Below are positions 1 to 7,321 of a DNA stretch of 35,013 nt, piece after piece (positions within the stretch are counted from its first letter, which is position 1; each line of letters opens with the position of its first letter). Location of the stretch: positions 1-35,013 of the forward strand of contig JAOLZA010000027.1 of the NCBI GenBank assembly GCA_028343615.1. Direction: 5' to 3'. The position numbers and the translations under genes were made by a program. Under the pieces are notes generated by a model. The model did no database searches. It was not told the DNA's origin and was given only the letters and a program-made list of their open reading frames with translations. Origin of the DNA: Verrucomicrobiota bacterium (GTDB taxonomy: Bacteria > Verrucomicrobiota > Verrucomicrobiia > Limisphaerales > UBA1100).

Positions 1-417
1 AGAAGAGCCAACATAACTTCCTGTTTCAAATTCCCATAGTTTGATCCCAGTCTTGCCATTAATGGCATAGAGCTTGGTATCAGATGACCCAACGTAAACT
101 ATACTATCAGATCCGATGACGAGGGAGGAGGTCACAAAACCTCCCGTTTCAAATTCCCATAGTTTGACCCCAGTCTTACCATTGATGGCATAGAGCTTGT
201 TGTCATCTGATCCGATGTAAAGCGTGCCGTCTGGCCCAATGGCGGGGGAGGATTTTACCCAACCTGCCGTTTCAAATTCCCAAAGCTTGACCCCACTCTT
301 GCCATTAATGGCATAGAGCTTTTTGTCCTTTGACCCGACGTAAACCGTGCCATCAGATCCAATGGCGGGCGAGGAGTTCACATACCATCCCGTTTCAAAT
401 TCCCATAGCTTGACCCC
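1..417 (-). repeat. Tandem 123-bp coding repeat (propeller blades)
   Basis: Units run 417-295, 294-172, 171-49 and 48 to the edge, each exactly 123 bp (41 codons). Stretches such as the one encoding KLYAING are nearly identical in DNA, including third codon positions. This points to recent duplication or gene conversion rather than selection on protein alone. The array continues outside the window. Confidence 0.9.
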
Positions 418-615
418 GGCGGTTGCTTTGGCTTTGGTCGGCTCAGGGTTGGGCTGTGGAGTTTTCTTCTGGGGCGTGGGTTTAGTTTGGCTCTTTTTCG
501 AATCGGGAACAGTGGGTTTTGAAGGGGCTTTTGTCTGCCCTTGAGATTTCTGTGTTTCCTTTTTCCCACACCCCATCAACACCCCAATCACCATTACCAA
601 AAACAAATGCTTCAT
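1..615 (-). CDS. Repetitive PQQ-type beta-propeller lipoprotein (3' end outside window)
   Basis: The frame is open from an ATG at 615 to the window edge (205 codons, no stop), so only the N-terminal part is seen. Residues 1-16 form a lipoprotein signal ending in LMGC with Cys16 as the lipidation site. Residues 17-66 are a Lys/Pro/Gln/Thr-rich linker. From residue 67 on there are exact 41-residue units, each with WEFET, SSPAIG, YVGS and LYAING, the pattern of PQQ_2/PQQ-like propeller blades. Three full units and part of a fourth are present. The protein is probably anchored in a membrane facing the periplasm or cell surface, with a binding propeller. No catalytic residues are visible, so enzyme activity is not implied. 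A sigma-70-like promoter lies at 653-682. The start is supported by the lipobox; I see no clear Shine-Dalgarno sequence. Confidence 0.85.
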   Translation of the reverse strand, partial: MKHLFLVMVIGVLMGCGKKETQKSQGQTKAPSKPTVPDSKKSQTKPTPQKKTPQPNPEPTKAKATAGVKLWEFETGWYVNSSPAIGSDGTVYVGSKDKKLYAINGKSGVKLWEFETAGWVKSSPAIGPDGTLYIGSDDNKLYAINGKTGVKLWEFETGGFVTSSLVIGSDSIVYVGSSDTKLYAINGKTGIKLWEFETGSYVGSS

Positions 616-923
616 ATACGCCTATTTTAACGTAATTGACTGTGTATTTCCCATTACAATAACCAACTAAGTTTATAATCAATAAATACAGGTATTTGGG
701 CCGACCAATTCCAAACCAGCTTTTTGGTCACAACCCGTATAGAAAACTGTTTTTCACAGTTTAAGAGTTATTAAGGTGATTTTGGATGAACCCTTTATTT
801 CCCGATTCTAGCACTGTTGGTTTGAGGTTATTTCACAAGTTGTGCCTCGTTAACTAACTTATGTTTGTTAATTGGATAACATCTTTTATCAATTCCGTCA
901 CGCCAGTCTTTAATCCTGAAGCA
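616..923. other. AT-rich intergenic region
   Basis: No coding frame with credible composition is seen. The region holds the putative promoter at 653-682 and a perfect 7-bp inverted repeat (744-750 with 756-762, 5-base loop) without a clear T-run. It lies between the end of the M28 peptidase gene and the start of the lipoprotein gene, both on the minus strand. Confidence 0.6.
653..682 (-). promoter_or_regulatory. Putative sigma-70 promoter for the propeller lipoprotein
   Basis: On the minus strand a -35-like TTGATT (682-677) is followed by an 18-base spacer and a -10-like TGTAAT (658-653; five of six match TATAAT). The predicted start near 646 would leave a leader of about 30 bases. Sequence match only. 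Confidence 0.35.
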
Positions 924-3854
924 TTACTTCCGCACTGTGGGCGTGATCTTTAATTCCAATTTTTTCTTGTCGCGAAGCACGGTGATTTTCGTTTCCTTGC
1001 CCGCTTTAATGGCTCCGAGAACGGCAGTGTAGTCGTAGATGTTTTTAATGTCTTTACCATCGAATTTTATGACGATGTCCCCGGCTTTGATGCCGGCCTT
1101 AGCCGCAGGGCCACCAGCACTTGCGCTTGTAATCTGCAACCCGTCCACTTCCGAGGAGTAATCCGGAATAACGCCGGTATAAGCATTTAAATTCCCGCGA
1201 GCGGGTGCTGAACCCTGTTTCACCTTGATATAGTCAGGGCGTTTCATTTCGCCGGCAAGATCAAGAAGGATGCGGCCTGTGAATTGTGCGATGCGTTCCA
1301 TTCCTTCGTAGTTAAGCGTAGCAGGGTCGTCGGTGGGTTTGTGGTAGTCTTTATGGAGCCCCGTGAAAATCGCGAGGGAGGGAACGCCCTTCGGATCAAT
1401 TGACCCGTTGTCTGTATTGCGAGGGGGCGCATTCTCCAGCTTGAGGCTGAAGCCGGCGGCGACGTTGCGCTTCTCAATAATTTTCTTCCAAACACTCGAA
1501 GTGCCAAGGCCTTGGACGATGAGTTTGTTGTTTTTCAACCGGCCGACCATATCAAGATTAACGTACGCGCTGACTTGCTTGAATGGGATGAGCGGATTCT
1601 TTGCGTATTGCGCGGATCCAATGAGGCCAAGCTCCTCACCGGTCCACCAACAGAATATGATACCGCGCTTGAATTTTTCCGGATTCTTTTTGCGCTCCTC
1701 AGCCAGCCACGCGGCCAATTCAAGCAGTGTGACCGTGCCGGAGCCATTATCATCCGCACCATTATGAATGCGACCGGGGTTACCACCTTTGGGGTTAATG
1801 GAGCCGTCATTGTAGCCGAGGTGATCATAGTGCGCGCCGATCATCACGTACTCAGGGTTGTCGGTTTTCACACCGGGCGGAAGAATAGCGATGATATTTT
1901 TATCGTGACGCTGCACCTGCTTAAGCGCGCTGGTGACACGAATTTTCACGCCGGGCAACTCAAAACCAAATGGCGCGTGCGGGTTTTCCCTGTCGAGTCC
2001 GGTTTGGATTTTTTTAAGATCGCCTTTGCCTGCAGCGGCAAGAAGCTTATTAGCAAGTTTATGGTTGCCGGAGATGGCCACCACACCGCTGCTGGCGGAA
2101 CGGCGAATATAATTTACCGGAATGAGTTTTCCGGCATTGTCAGAATTAGGGCCGGACACAATGATAACACCTTTTGCACCATGTTTTAGAGCCAAGGTAG
2201 CTTTGCGCTGGAGTGCTGCACTGGCCATCAGTTGACGGCGGCGTTCAGGCTTCACATCCTCAGGCACATAACGCAGCACCAACACCATTTTATTGGTGCA
2301 ATTTAGGCCAGCGTAGGAATCGTATCCCACGCCCGGCTTACCCGCCACACCGAGCCCGTAGCCTGCGAAAACTACTTCTGATTCTACAGTGTTATTCACG
2401 GAAAAGGCCATGGGATTAAAATCTTTACCTATTTCAAACTTACTCTCTTTGCCGTCCTTGCCGGTGATGGCCAGATGGTTTTTTCCCTTAATAATATCGA
2501 CCCCATACTTAAACGACATCGGGTGAGTATAAGTGCCTTCTTTATCAGCGGGCTTAAGGTCGAGATCTTTCAGCTGAGAAATAATGTAATCTCGCGCCTT
2601 ACGAATGCCCTCTGAACTTGTGTCGCGCCCTTCAAATGCATCGGAAGCAATAATTTCAATTTGTTTTTTGATATCTGCCTCTGAAATACTTGCCTCCAAC
2701 TCCACGGCTTTTTCACCTTCACAGGTTTGAACATAGTCACTAACACCCTCTTCAATAGCTACAGCGCGTTTGGGTGCCTTTCCCAGAGCAGCCAAGGCTG
2801 CAGGGTGGTTCCAGCGGGCTATAAAAAGTTGCGATTTTTTGTCTGCCGTGCGGGTTGAAGTCCACATAAGCTGCTCACCGTTGGGAGAGAAAACGGGTAG
2901 CCCATCAAAACCATCAGTGTGAGTAGCGCGGACCGGGACACGCTTTCCTTCAGTGTCGACCAAGTATACTTCGAAATTAGAAAAGCCAAGCTTGTTACTT
3001 GCAAAAACTACGTATTCACCGCTGGGATGGTAATAGGGTGCCCACGACATTGCCTTAAAATCTGTGAGGCGCCGAATATCCGTGCCATCAATTTTCATTG
3101 TGAAGATATCTGCCGTGTCGCCCTTTTCGGTAAAGTGCCGCCAAATGATACGCTTGCCATCCGGAGAAAAAAACGGCCCACCATCATAGCCCTTCATTTC
3201 GGTCAGGCGTTTCTGCCCGCTCCCATCCGCGTTCATAATATAAATTTCACCAAAATAGGACGCATCTATCTTGAGCCGTGCCTGCTCCTTTTCTGTAAGC
3301 TTGGATTCGCCGTAGGCGTCACGAATGGAGCAAAAGACAATTTTTTTTCCATCAGGAGAATAGGCACCTTCCGCGTCGTAGCCGTGAGCGGTGGTTAGAC
3401 GCTTGGGCTCAGTGCCGTCACGCTTGAAAGAAAAAATATCCATTTGCTCATCGTAATCCCAGGAGTAACGGCGCGTCTTGCCGGAAGCACGAAAATCCAA
3501 TTCCGCCTTTTGCTTAGTTTTCACCTTGGGGTCCACGTGCGAACTGGCGAAGAGCACTTCATCGTAATTCGGGCGAAAGAACGCACACGTGGTTTTCCCG
3601 TGACCGGGTGACACACGAACAACGTCACCGCTTTGCATATCCATTGTGTATATTTGGTAAAATGGATTATGCTTCTCACGTTCACTTTGGAAAATAATGT
3701 GTTTGCCGTCGGGCGAGAAATAACCCTCACCACTGCGTCGCCCTTCAAGGGTAAGTTGACGCACACGCGAAAGGAACTGCGCTTCGCCATTGGCTTCGTC
3801 CGCGGCAGGGAGGTTACCGCACACGAGAGTAAGAATTAGGAATATGTTTTTCAT
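924..3854 (-). CDS. Secreted TolB-propeller / M28 zinc peptidase / PDZ protein
   Basis: 976 residues from the chosen ATG at 3854, which begins a typical signal peptide (MKNIFLILTLVCG...PAAD). An in-frame start 7 codons upstream would spoil it. Residues about 20-345 hold at least five TolB/PD40-type units (SPDGK, YTMD, MNADGSG). A PA-like region lies around 470-580. The M28 peptidase domain has zinc-ligand motifs GAHYDH (about 670), NGADDNGSG (about 700), WTGEELGL (about 738), LDMVGR (about 767) and the late His in KDYHKPTDD (about 838). A PDZ domain occupies about 895-970. Known M28 enzymes are aminopeptidases with two zinc ions. The propeller and PDZ may select or gate substrates (inference). 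It probably acts in the periplasm. A smaller secreted protein is encoded 54 bases upstream on the same strand. Confidence 0.9.
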   Translation of the reverse strand: MKNIFLILTLVCGNLPAADEANGEAQFLSRVRQLTLEGRRSGEGYFSPDGKHIIFQSEREKHNPFYQIYTMDMQSGDVVRVSPGHGKTTCAFFRPNYDEVLFASSHVDPKVKTKQKAELDFRASGKTRRYSWDYDEQMDIFSFKRDGTEPKRLTTAHGYDAEGAYSPDGKKIVFCSIRDAYGESKLTEKEQARLKIDASYFGEIYIMNADGSGQKRLTEMKGYDGGPFFSPDGKRIIWRHFTEKGDTADIFTMKIDGTDIRRLTDFKAMSWAPYYHPSGEYVVFASNKLGFSNFEVYLVDTEGKRVPVRATHTDGFDGLPVFSPNGEQLMWTSTRTADKKSQLFIARWNHPAALAALGKAPKRAVAIEEGVSDYVQTCEGEKAVELEASISEADIKKQIEIIASDAFEGRDTSSEGIRKARDYIISQLKDLDLKPADKEGTYTHPMSFKYGVDIIKGKNHLAITGKDGKESKFEIGKDFNPMAFSVNNTVESEVVFAGYGLGVAGKPGVGYDSYAGLNCTNKMVLVLRYVPEDVKPERRRQLMASAALQRKATLALKHGAKGVIIVSGPNSDNAGKLIPVNYIRRSASSGVVAISGNHKLANKLLAAAGKGDLKKIQTGLDRENPHAPFGFELPGVKIRVTSALKQVQRHDKNIIAILPPGVKTDNPEYVMIGAHYDHLGYNDGSINPKGGNPGRIHNGADDNGSGTVTLLELAAWLAEERKKNPEKFKRGIIFCWWTGEELGLIGSAQYAKNPLIPFKQVSAYVNLDMVGRLKNNKLIVQGLGTSSVWKKIIEKRNVAAGFSLKLENAPPRNTDNGSIDPKGVPSLAIFTGLHKDYHKPTDDPATLNYEGMERIAQFTGRILLDLAGEMKRPDYIKVKQGSAPARGNLNAYTGVIPDYSSEVDGLQITSASAGGPAAKAGIKAGDIVIKFDGKDIKNIYDYTAVLGAIKAGKETKITVLRDKKKLELKITPTVRK

Positions 3855-3908
3855 CGTATGAACACAGATGGACACAATCGGGAGGATTTTATTCAGCCTA
3901 CCTCGAGG

Positions 3909-4358
3909 TTATTTTTTTTTGTTAATATTGATCCGACCAATGTTGCCAAACAAATGGCCGCCGACTTTGCCATGTTTCCATGTGCCGGCATATTTGTCGC
4001 CATCAATGACCACATGCGCGCTGAAGGTGCCGAGTCCGGGGATGGAAAGTTTATCCATCGAAATCACCGGCGTATCGCCAGCCCATTTGATAGGCAACGG
4101 CATCGGCAGTGTGATATCCGTCTTTCCATATTTTACCCGCGCCTGGAATAGGAATAAATCACCCTTTCCGATCTTTTTAACACTGAGGATCGTATATTCT
4201 TCTTTGGTGGGATCGCCAGTTTTGCCATCAATGGTAAATGCGCCGGTGAACTTTGTCCCACTGAGCTGTTTTTCCAACGCGGCAAACTTCGCCGCGTCAT
4301 CGGCCCAACCCCATCCCGCGCTGATCACCAGCGCCAACATTACAGCAAATGCTTTCAT
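3909..4358 (-). CDS. Small secreted protein of unknown function
   Basis: 149 residues. A signal peptide is clear (MKAFAVMLALVISAGWGWA, then DDAAKF). The mature part is rich in beta-type sequence with alternating Gly and hydrophobic residues (FTGAFTIDGK, AHVVIDGDKYAGTWKHGKVGGH), resembling a small beta-barrel or lipocalin-like fold, but I cannot name a family. It ends in Lys-Lys-Lys encoded by a 9-base homopolymer, a likely slippage spot. It lies just upstream of the M28 peptidase gene on the same strand and could share its transcript. It is divergent from the PQQ-propeller gene at 4444. No catalytic motif is seen. Confidence 0.75.
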   Translation of the reverse strand: MKAFAVMLALVISAGWGWADDAAKFAALEKQLSGTKFTGAFTIDGKTGDPTKEEYTILSVKKIGKGDLFLFQARVKYGKTDITLPMPLPIKWAGDTPVISMDKLSIPGLGTFSAHVVIDGDKYAGTWKHGKVGGHLFGNIGRININKKK

Positions 4359-4408
4359 CCGCCCATCATCCGCCCCTCACGCCAAGGAGCAAGCGCAATC
4401 ATTGTCAC

Positions 4409-4437
4409 TTGGCAGAAATGTCAGCAACCGCTAGAAT
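4409..4437 (+). promoter_or_regulatory. Strong sigma-70-like promoter, apparently giving a leaderless mRNA
   Basis: TTGGCA (4409-4414), a 17-base spacer and TAGAAT (4432-4437) each match consensus at five of six bases. If the last T of the -10 box is at -7, transcription starts at 4444, the A of the ATG of the downstream gene. There is no Shine-Dalgarno sequence before that ATG. Confidence 0.6.
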
Positions 4438-4443
4438 TCGGCC

Positions 4444-5655
4444 ATGCAAATCAGAACTCTAGTTTTCCTCAGTTGCATCATTGTTTTCAACAGTTTACAC
4501 GCTGAAAACTGGCCCCGGTTTCGCGGCCCTAACGGAAACGGGATTTCTAATGACACTATCCCAGTGGAATGGAAGGATTCGAATTTTCAGTGGAAAACCG
4601 CCCTGCCCGCCACGGGGCATGGATCGCCAGTCGTTTGGGGAGATAAAATTTTTCTGCTTTGCGCAGACCAAAAGAATGCTGCCCGCACGGTCGCCTGTGT
4701 GAGTGCCAAGGATGGCGCAATCCTCTGGAAGCACACGCATGCTGCCGACAAACATAAACACCATAAACAGAACAGCTTTGCCTCCAGCACACCGGCGGTG
4801 GATGGTGATCGGGTCTATTTCAGCTGGGGAACCACCGAACAGCTCACGATTGCAGCCTACACACTGGAGGGCACGAAAGCATGGGAAGCCAAGCTCGGCC
4901 CAGTGAAAGGTGGCCATGGTTTTGGAGCGTCACCCATCGTTCACGAAGATCTCGTCATCATAAACAATGATCAGGATGGCGAAAGTTCGCTCATCGCGTT
5001 GGATGCCCACACCGGTAATGTGAAATGGAATACACCGCGCCAAAGTAAACGCCTCACATATTCCACACCGGTGCTCTATCGTGGCCAACTCATTTTCACC
5101 AACTGGACCCACGGCATCACCGGCATTGATCCCGCCAACGGGAGGGTGCTATGGGAAAAACAAGTGTTTCCTCAAGATTCAAAAGAACGCGCCATCGGCT
5201 CACCCATCGTAGCCGGTGATCTCGTCATTGGCTCCTGCGGTTTTGTTACCAAACTAAAACACATCGTCGCCCTACGACCCAAAGGAAATCAAATGGAAGA
5301 AGTATGGCGTATTGAAAAAAGCGTGCCACATATTCCCACGCCCCTCTTACTGGGAGAAAATATTTTTCTTTGGAACGACCTTGGCATTGTGACCTGTGCC
5401 AACGCCGCCACTGGCAAAGTCCACTGGAGCGAGCGTGCAGTTCGAAGTGGTAAATTTTTTGGAAGCCCTGTGGCTGCCGATGGAAAGATCTACTGCGCAG
5501 AGGCTCGCGGAAAAATTGTAGTGCTCCGTGGGGATGGTGAGTTTGAAAAACTGGCCGAGAATGACCTCGGTGAACAATGCCACTCCACGCCTGCTATCGC
5601 CAATGGGGCAATGTATGTACGAACTTACCAAACCCTCTACTCGATCAGTAAATAA
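4444..5655 (+). CDS. Secreted PQQ-binding-like beta-propeller protein
   Basis: 403 residues with an N-terminal signal peptide (cleavage likely after NSLHA, before ENWPRFRG). The ENWPRFRGPNGNG start and repeated blades (GHGSPVVWGDKIFLL, GASPIVHEDLVI, YSTPVLYRGQLIF, IGSPIVAGDLVIG, FGSPVAADGKIY) are typical of the PQQ_2 beta-propeller proteins abundant in Planctomycetota and Verrucomicrobiota. Such proteins share the fold of quinoprotein dehydrogenases and BamB, but I do not see the heme or vicinal cysteine features of a true PQQ dehydrogenase, so the role is open. It is the first gene of a two-gene unit: its stop lies 2 bases before the next ATG. The start is favoured by the signal peptide and by the promoter whose predicted start point falls on this ATG. 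Confidence 0.85.
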   Translation: MQIRTLVFLSCIIVFNSLHAENWPRFRGPNGNGISNDTIPVEWKDSNFQWKTALPATGHGSPVVWGDKIFLLCADQKNAARTVACVSAKDGAILWKHTHAADKHKHHKQNSFASSTPAVDGDRVYFSWGTTEQLTIAAYTLEGTKAWEAKLGPVKGGHGFGASPIVHEDLVIINNDQDGESSLIALDAHTGNVKWNTPRQSKRLTYSTPVLYRGQLIFTNWTHGITGIDPANGRVLWEKQVFPQDSKERAIGSPIVAGDLVIGSCGFVTKLKHIVALRPKGNQMEEVWRIEKSVPHIPTPLLLGENIFLWNDLGIVTCANAATGKVHWSERAVRSGKFFGSPVAADGKIYCAEARGKIVVLRGDGEFEKLAENDLGEQCHSTPAIANGAMYVRTYQTLYSISK

Positions 5656-5657
5656 CT

Positions 5658-6563
5658 ATGCAAACCCGACGCACATTCCTGCAAACCGTCCCGAGCCTCG
5701 CTGCGTTATCTACGCTGGCGGAGGATATTAAGAAGCCACCTGCTAAAGACGAAGGTCTCACTTTAGGCTTTAGTTTGTATGGCATGAAAACACTGAAAAC
5801 CGGTGATGCACTGATGCGCCTCAATGCGATTGGGTATGATTCAGTGGAATTTTGCCTCAACCCAGGCTGGGATGCCGCACCGGACAAACTGACAGCGCAG
5901 CGTCGCCGTGCATTGCGGGCGTTGCTCGCGCATTTCGAGCTCACTCTCACAGCGTTGATGGTCAATTGCAGTCTCACGGGCAACCAAAAGCCGCATCATG
6001 AAAAACTCAAAGAAGCCGCTCAAGTGGCGCACGACCTAGCGCCCGATGCCCCCCCGCTCATCGAAACAGTGATGGGTAACGGGAAATGGGATGCGGTAAA
6101 AAATCAATTTCGCGACCATCTAGGCACTTGGGCGGAAATTGCCAAAAAATCCAATACGCTACTTTGCGTAAAACCCCATCGCTTCGGTGCGTGTAATTTA
6201 CCCGAGCACGCTGTTTGGCTCGTCGAGCAAATCAAGAGCCCCTCACTAAAGCTCGCCTACGATTACAGCCACTTCGCGCATCGCGATTTGTCGCTGGAAA
6301 AAACTATTCAACTCATGATGCCACACACGCGCTTCATTCACGTGAAAGATACCGTGCTGCGCGACGGCAAGCCCCGCTTCGTCCTCCCCGGAGAAAGCGG
6401 CCAAATCGATTACCGCAAACTCCTTCGCCTTGCCCACAAGGCCGGCTATCGCGGCGATATCAATGTGGAGGTCAGCGGCCAGGTCTGGGGGCAACCAAAC
6501 TACAACCCTATCGCCGCTGCCTTAAAGAGCTACCGCCACTTAGCCCCAACATTTGATCAGTAA
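5658..6563 (+). CDS. Sugar phosphate isomerase/epimerase-like TIM-barrel protein
   Basis: 301 residues of the xylose-isomerase-like TIM-barrel (AP endonuclease 2) superfamily. Supporting stretches are GFSLYGMK and AIGYDSVEFCLNPGWD near the N-terminus, YDYSHFAHRDLS (about 200), FIHVKDT (about 225) and GDINVEVSGQVWG near the C-terminus. The His, Asp and Glu in these fit a divalent-metal site. The N-terminus QTRRTFLQ followed by a hydrophobic stretch resembles a Tat export signal, common for this family in Planctomycetota and Verrucomicrobiota, so the enzyme may be periplasmic. The substrate is unknown. The start lies 2 bases after the stop of the propeller gene, implying one transcript and translational coupling. 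Confidence 0.85.
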   Translation: MQTRRTFLQTVPSLAALSTLAEDIKKPPAKDEGLTLGFSLYGMKTLKTGDALMRLNAIGYDSVEFCLNPGWDAAPDKLTAQRRRALRALLAHFELTLTALMVNCSLTGNQKPHHEKLKEAAQVAHDLAPDAPPLIETVMGNGKWDAVKNQFRDHLGTWAEIAKKSNTLLCVKPHRFGACNLPEHAVWLVEQIKSPSLKLAYDYSHFAHRDLSLEKTIQLMMPHTRFIHVKDTVLRDGKPRFVLPGESGQIDYRKLLRLAHKAGYRGDINVEVSGQVWGQPNYNPIAAALKSYRHLAPTFDQ

Positions 6564-6564
6564 C

Positions 6565-6596
6565 TGAAAAAACCTCCGCCTAAGTGACAGAGGTTT
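6565..6596 (-). terminator. Intrinsic terminator of the tRNA-Ala unit
   Basis: Read on the minus strand, AAACCTC (6596-6590) pairs perfectly with GAGGTTT (6576-6570) across a 13-base loop. The second arm runs into a six-base T-run. It begins 8 bases after the encoded CCA end of the tRNA. Confidence 0.75.
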
Positions 6597-6603
6597 AAAT
6601 TCA

Positions 6604-6679
6604 TGGTGGAGCCGAACAGAATCGAACTGATGACCCCCACAATGCCATTGTGGTGCTCTACCAACTGAGCTACGGCCCC
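6604..6679 (-). tRNA. tRNA-Ala (anticodon GGC)
   Basis: The 76-base gene folds as a complete cloverleaf. The acceptor stem GGGGCCG/CGGCTCC contains the G3-U70 wobble pair that marks tRNA-Ala. The D arm is GCTC...GAGC. The anticodon stem CCACA/TGTGG encloses loop ATGGCAT with anticodon GGC (reads GCC). The variable loop has five bases, and the T arm has TTCGATT in its loop. The 3' ACCA is encoded. The T stem carries one U-U mismatch (ATCAG/CTGTT), slightly unusual but compatible with function. It has its own promoter and terminator. Confidence 0.95.
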
Positions 6680-6691
6680 ACGAAGGCGCGA

Positions 6692-6720
6692 AGTATGCGT
6701 ATGCTTCAGATAGGCGTCAA
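6692..6720 (-). promoter_or_regulatory. Sigma-70 promoter of tRNA-Ala
   Basis: On the minus strand TTGACG (6720-6715), a 17-base spacer and CATACT (6697-6692) lie in the gap between sufT and the tRNA. The predicted start near 6685 is about 6 bases before the mature tRNA 5' end. A GC-rich stretch (GCGCC) near the start point resembles the discriminator of stringently controlled stable-RNA promoters. Confidence 0.65.
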
Positions 6721-6723
6721 GCT

Positions 6724-7242
6724 CTACATCCCTAGCGTTTCACGGCCCTCATCGCTAATCATGCTTTGGTTCCACGGTGGATCCCAAACGATTTCGACAT
6801 CGGCGGAAGCAACGCCTTCAAGTGAAAGAATTTTGCTTTGTGCATCAGCGGCGATGGTCGGCCCCATGCCACAACCCTGAGCGGTGAGAGTCATTTTCAC
6901 TGCCACCTCTGTACCCTCGTCGCCCTCGTCCACAGCTGTATCGTACACGAGACCTAGGTCGACGATATTAACAGGGATTTCCGGATCGTAACATTGCTTA
7001 AGCATTGTATGCACACTCTCGACCGTGACGGGACCATCGGTGCTCGCTGTAATAGCCACGTCGAGCCCAAGTGCGTCAGCGTCCTGAGCGCCTATGCGAA
7101 ATAGGCCCATGCCAGCGCGCACGGTGTACGTACCACCGAGGGTTTGGGTTATGTCCACTCCGGTGCCTTTGCCGAGCGTGATAGTGTCGCCACCGGGGAT
7201 TTGTACCGCCTCGCAATCGCGAGTGAGTTCAACCGTTTCCAT
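6724..7242 (-). CDS. sufT: Fe-S cluster assembly factor SufT (DUF59/MIP18 domain)
   Basis: 172 residues, the length of the long SufT family. The N-terminal half (about 1-85, CEAVQIPGGDTITLGKGT, GGTYTVR) is the SufT-specific region. The C-terminal half is the DUF59/MIP18 domain with DPEIPVNIVDLGLVY (about 95-110), the cysteine motif TLTAQGCGMG (about 134) and VWDPPWNQSMIS (about 155-166). SufT proteins assist maturation or delivery of Fe-S clusters in the cytosol. No suf genes are adjacent, so it appears to be a stand-alone copy between the tRNA and the DUF1501 gene. No clear Shine-Dalgarno sequence precedes the ATG. Confidence 0.9.
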   Translation of the reverse strand: METVELTRDCEAVQIPGGDTITLGKGTGVDITQTLGGTYTVRAGMGLFRIGAQDADALGLDVAITASTDGPVTVESVHTMLKQCYDPEIPVNIVDLGLVYDTAVDEGDEGTEVAVKMTLTAQGCGMGPTIAADAQSKILSLEGVASADVEIVWDPPWNQSMISDEGRETLGM

Positions 7243-7321
7243 GGGTGGTGAATATCATAAACCTTGCCGCGGAGCAACTTCGCGGCGCAGACACCACCCA
7301 ACTGCACAGGGTGAGTAATTT

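Noticed and set aside
744-762. 7-bp inverted repeat AAACTGT/ACAGTTT as a terminator of the M28 peptidase gene
   Set aside because: The stem is short and AT-rich, it lies more than 160 bases past the stop codon, and no T-run follows.
828-890. TTCACAAGTTGTG and GTTAACTAAC...TTGTTAA as a Rex box
   Set aside because: The half-sites are in the wrong order and spacing for the Rex consensus, which needs TTGTGAA before TTCACAA.
1512-2189. Long plus-strand frame opposite the M28 peptidase gene
   Set aside because: It is a shadow of the real gene: the minus-strand protein has intact zinc motifs throughout, and the plus-strand translation shows no domain.
7266-7286. GCCGCG/CGCGGC hairpin between sufT and DUF1501 as a terminator
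   Set aside because: The stem has only 6 bp, a 9-base loop and no T-run on either strand; it may just be a local structure in the leader of sufT.
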